NCBI GenBank assembly: GCA_024278035.1
Contig: JAJRUA010000045.1
Span: forward strand, 1 to 14,634
DNA: 14,634 nt
Reading direction: 5' to 3'
Source: Planctomycetota bacterium
GTDB taxonomy: Bacteria > Planctomycetota > Planctomycetia > Pirellulales > Lacipirellulaceae
Part shown: in pieces, positions 13,280-14,634 of the stretch
Layout of the letters: every line of letters begins with the position of its first letter
Numbering within the stretch: position 1 is the first letter of the stretch
Position numbers and translations under genes: made by a program
The notes under the pieces: generated by a model
Told to the model about the DNA's origin: nothing
The model's input: the letters and a program-made list of their open reading frames with translations, nothing else
The model's database searches: none

Positions 13280-14634
13280 TTAGCGGCTATGGTGGCCCGT
13301 GGACCGCTTGGCATGGCTGCTACCGAACAGGCCGAAGAAGCCGGATTGGGGGGCACTGTTCCGCATCACGCCACGATAAATCGCGTAGCCACGGTATTGA
13401 TTCGCCTTGGGGTCAATCGCCAAGCCTCGGTTTTTGGCTTCGTCGTGTGGCTGGAAGACCCGTTTGTCGTAGAGAACCAGGGCGTGGAGGGCATGCCCCA
13501 GTGACCCGATGTGCCACTCTTGGTTGGCGTTCGTGGCTAGCAAATTCGTAAGGTAATTGACGGCCCGAACGGTCCGCGAAGAGCGGAGTTGCTCATCAGG
13601 CAAGGAGTAAACAAGCCATTCGAGCAAATGGCCCGTCGTGCGGATTCGGCGTTCGATATCCTCCTCCTCCCCGCGTCCCCGAAACCACTCGGTGCTAAGG
13701 CTCCCATCGCGATTCTGTAACTTGAAGGCGAGCGTTTGGTATTGGCTGACGAAACGGGCCGCTTTGCGGTACTCGCCATCAAGCGGTTCGCCGCGTGCTT
13801 CACGGCGACGGTAAGCAAGACTGAGGCCTGAGAGTCGGTGCGTACCACCACATGCCGCTCCGCGGATGGGCTGCGCTCGCTCTTCTTTGATGAGGCGAGG
13901 AATGTCCCAGGTTTCCCCCTTGTCATTGATCCACTGGGAATCAGAGGCAAGGTAATGCCCCAGACCGATGAGCTTGAAAGTTAGCTCCGTCTTCGTATAG
14001 CAGGTTCGCTGTTCCCCTCGCACGAGATCGTGGATGGTTAGTTTTTCGTCGCCGACACGAATGGGATAATCGGGGCTCACATTGCACTGGGCAAGCATTG
14101 CCATCAGTTGCCCCAAATGTCCCTGAAGGCCAACCCCAATAGGGATTTCAATAAAACCTTCCTCGTTCATTCGCATCAACTGTTGGCGTTTGCTGGGGCG
14201 ATTGAAGCAGAGGTGGCCAACGGCGGTCATCGGGCGGCCTTTGGGGCCTCCGTCCAGAATGCGGCTATGCAATTCGTAGGCAAGCATGCCGTGCATAATT
14301 TCCCACGGATTGTTTTGCTGCGAATTAAGCGGCTTGCGGTAATAGAAGGAAAGTACCGACCGCAATCGCGATCGCAAATAACTTTGGCTACGAGTAAGGG
14401 GAGCCGGCGGCTCTTTTGCGGATTTCTTGTTTGGCTTTGCCAGAACCAATGGCTTGGAAACCCGCGATTTAGAAGCCCGTGACTCAGAAACCCGCGGCTT
14501 TACGGCCGGTGACGCAACGGCCTTCGACGGTTTGCGCCGCGGCGGTAGTTTTTTAGCCGGTTTTACACGAACCACCTTCTCAGGGGCCTCGTCTTCGATC
14601 GGCGTGATAGGGGTGGCCTTTTGGGTATCGAACA
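13280..14634 (-). CDS. Large conserved hypothetical protein, 5' end beyond the window
   Basis: About 450 codons are open from the right edge to a TAA at 13280. A GTG at 14575 could start the frame, but the codons upstream of it (…IEDEAPEK) remain open to the edge, so the true start probably lies outside. Counting from that GTG, residues 1-62 are a Lys/Arg/Pro/Ser-rich linker containing three pentapeptide repeats (KPRVS, ESRAS, KSRVS at 26-40). A large helical domain follows, with NNPWEIMHGMLAYELHS (88-104), ACGGTHRLSGLSLAY (~237-251), LQNRDGSLSTEWF (~282-294), GHLLEWLVYSL and HIGSLGHALHALVLYD. The periodic helical pairs with Gly-Ser/His turns resemble an alpha/alpha toroid (terpene-cyclase or prenyltransferase-like), but no catalytic motif is seen. 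I associate the family with planctomycetes; the function is unknown, and the linker suggests a tethered or exported protein. Confidence 0.85.
   Translation of the reverse strand, partial: FDTQKATPITPIEDEAPEKVVRVKPAKKLPPRRKPSKAVASPAVKPRVSESRASKSRVSKPLVLAKPNKKSAKEPPAPLTRSQSYLRSRLRSVLSFYYRKPLNSQQNNPWEIMHGMLAYELHSRILDGGPKGRPMTAVGHLCFNRPSKRQQLMRMNEEGFIEIPIGVGLQGHLGQLMAMLAQCNVSPDYPIRVGDEKLTIHDLVRGEQRTCYTKTELTFKLIGLGHYLASDSQWINDKGETWDIPRLIKEERAQPIRGAACGGTHRLSGLSLAYRRREARGEPLDGEYRKAARFVSQYQTLAFKLQNRDGSLSTEWFRGRGEEEDIERRIRTTGHLLEWLVYSLPDEQLRSSRTVRAVNYLTNLLATNANQEWHIGSLGHALHALVLYDKRVFQPHDEAKNRGLAIDPKANQYRGYAIYRGVMRNSAPQSGFFGLFGSSHAKRSTGHHSR

Noticed and set aside
14573..14575. GTG as the true start of the right-end gene
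   Set aside because: No ribosome binding site is evident and the frame continues upstream to the edge with protein-like composition, so the gene is treated as 5' partial.
1..14634. A defence or biosynthetic system spanning several genes
   Set aside because: The genes belong to unrelated housekeeping and lineage-specific families on alternating strands; no shared operon or effector/sensor pairing is visible.

Overview
The window looks like chromosomal DNA of a planctomycete, probably in or near the Pirellulales. Grounds for this are moderately GC-rich DNA, mostly singly transcribed housekeeping genes with weak or absent Shine-Dalgarno sites, several long conserved proteins of a type I associate with planctomycetes, and intergenic regions full of REP-like palindromes. 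The taxonomic call is inference from protein and repeat style. There is no 16S rRNA or other marker here, and I see no tRNA, rRNA, CRISPR array, transposase or prophage gene.

Layout. (1) The 3' part of leuS (+, cut by the left edge) is followed by an inverted array of heptamer repeats and then by a long lysC (+) encoding aspartate kinase with four ACT domains. (2) lysC converges on a bifunctional-nuclease-family gene (-), with a perfect 30-bp inverted repeat between the two stops. Upstream of that gene, on the same strand, is a TPR-like conserved hypothetical that starts at TTG behind a strong Shine-Dalgarno. (3) After a ~350-bp gap comes an M29 metallo-aminopeptidase (-). It diverges across a ~360-bp, hairpin-rich intergenic region from a long acyl-CoA dehydrogenase (+), which is followed 9 bp later by a secreted protein of unknown function (+). 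(4) A GH10-fold protein (-) that seems to have lost its catalytic glutamates diverges from purC (+). purC converges, with a 19-bp gap, on an archaeal-type diadenylate cyclase (-). (5) The right end holds most of a large conserved gene (-) whose N-terminus lies beyond the window.

The genes do not form one pathway. They cover aminoacylation (LeuS), aspartate-family amino-acid synthesis (LysC), purine synthesis (PurC), peptide and acyl-CoA turnover, and c-di-AMP signalling, interspersed with lineage-specific proteins. There is no defence island or biosynthetic cluster. The items most worth a second look are the GH10-like apparent pseudoenzyme, the DacZ-type cyclase, the inverted heptamer array after leuS, the two families of dispersed palindromes (one site has a three-arm, mutually exclusive layout), the duplicated ACT tandem in LysC, and the secreted unknown coupled to the acyl-CoA dehydrogenase.
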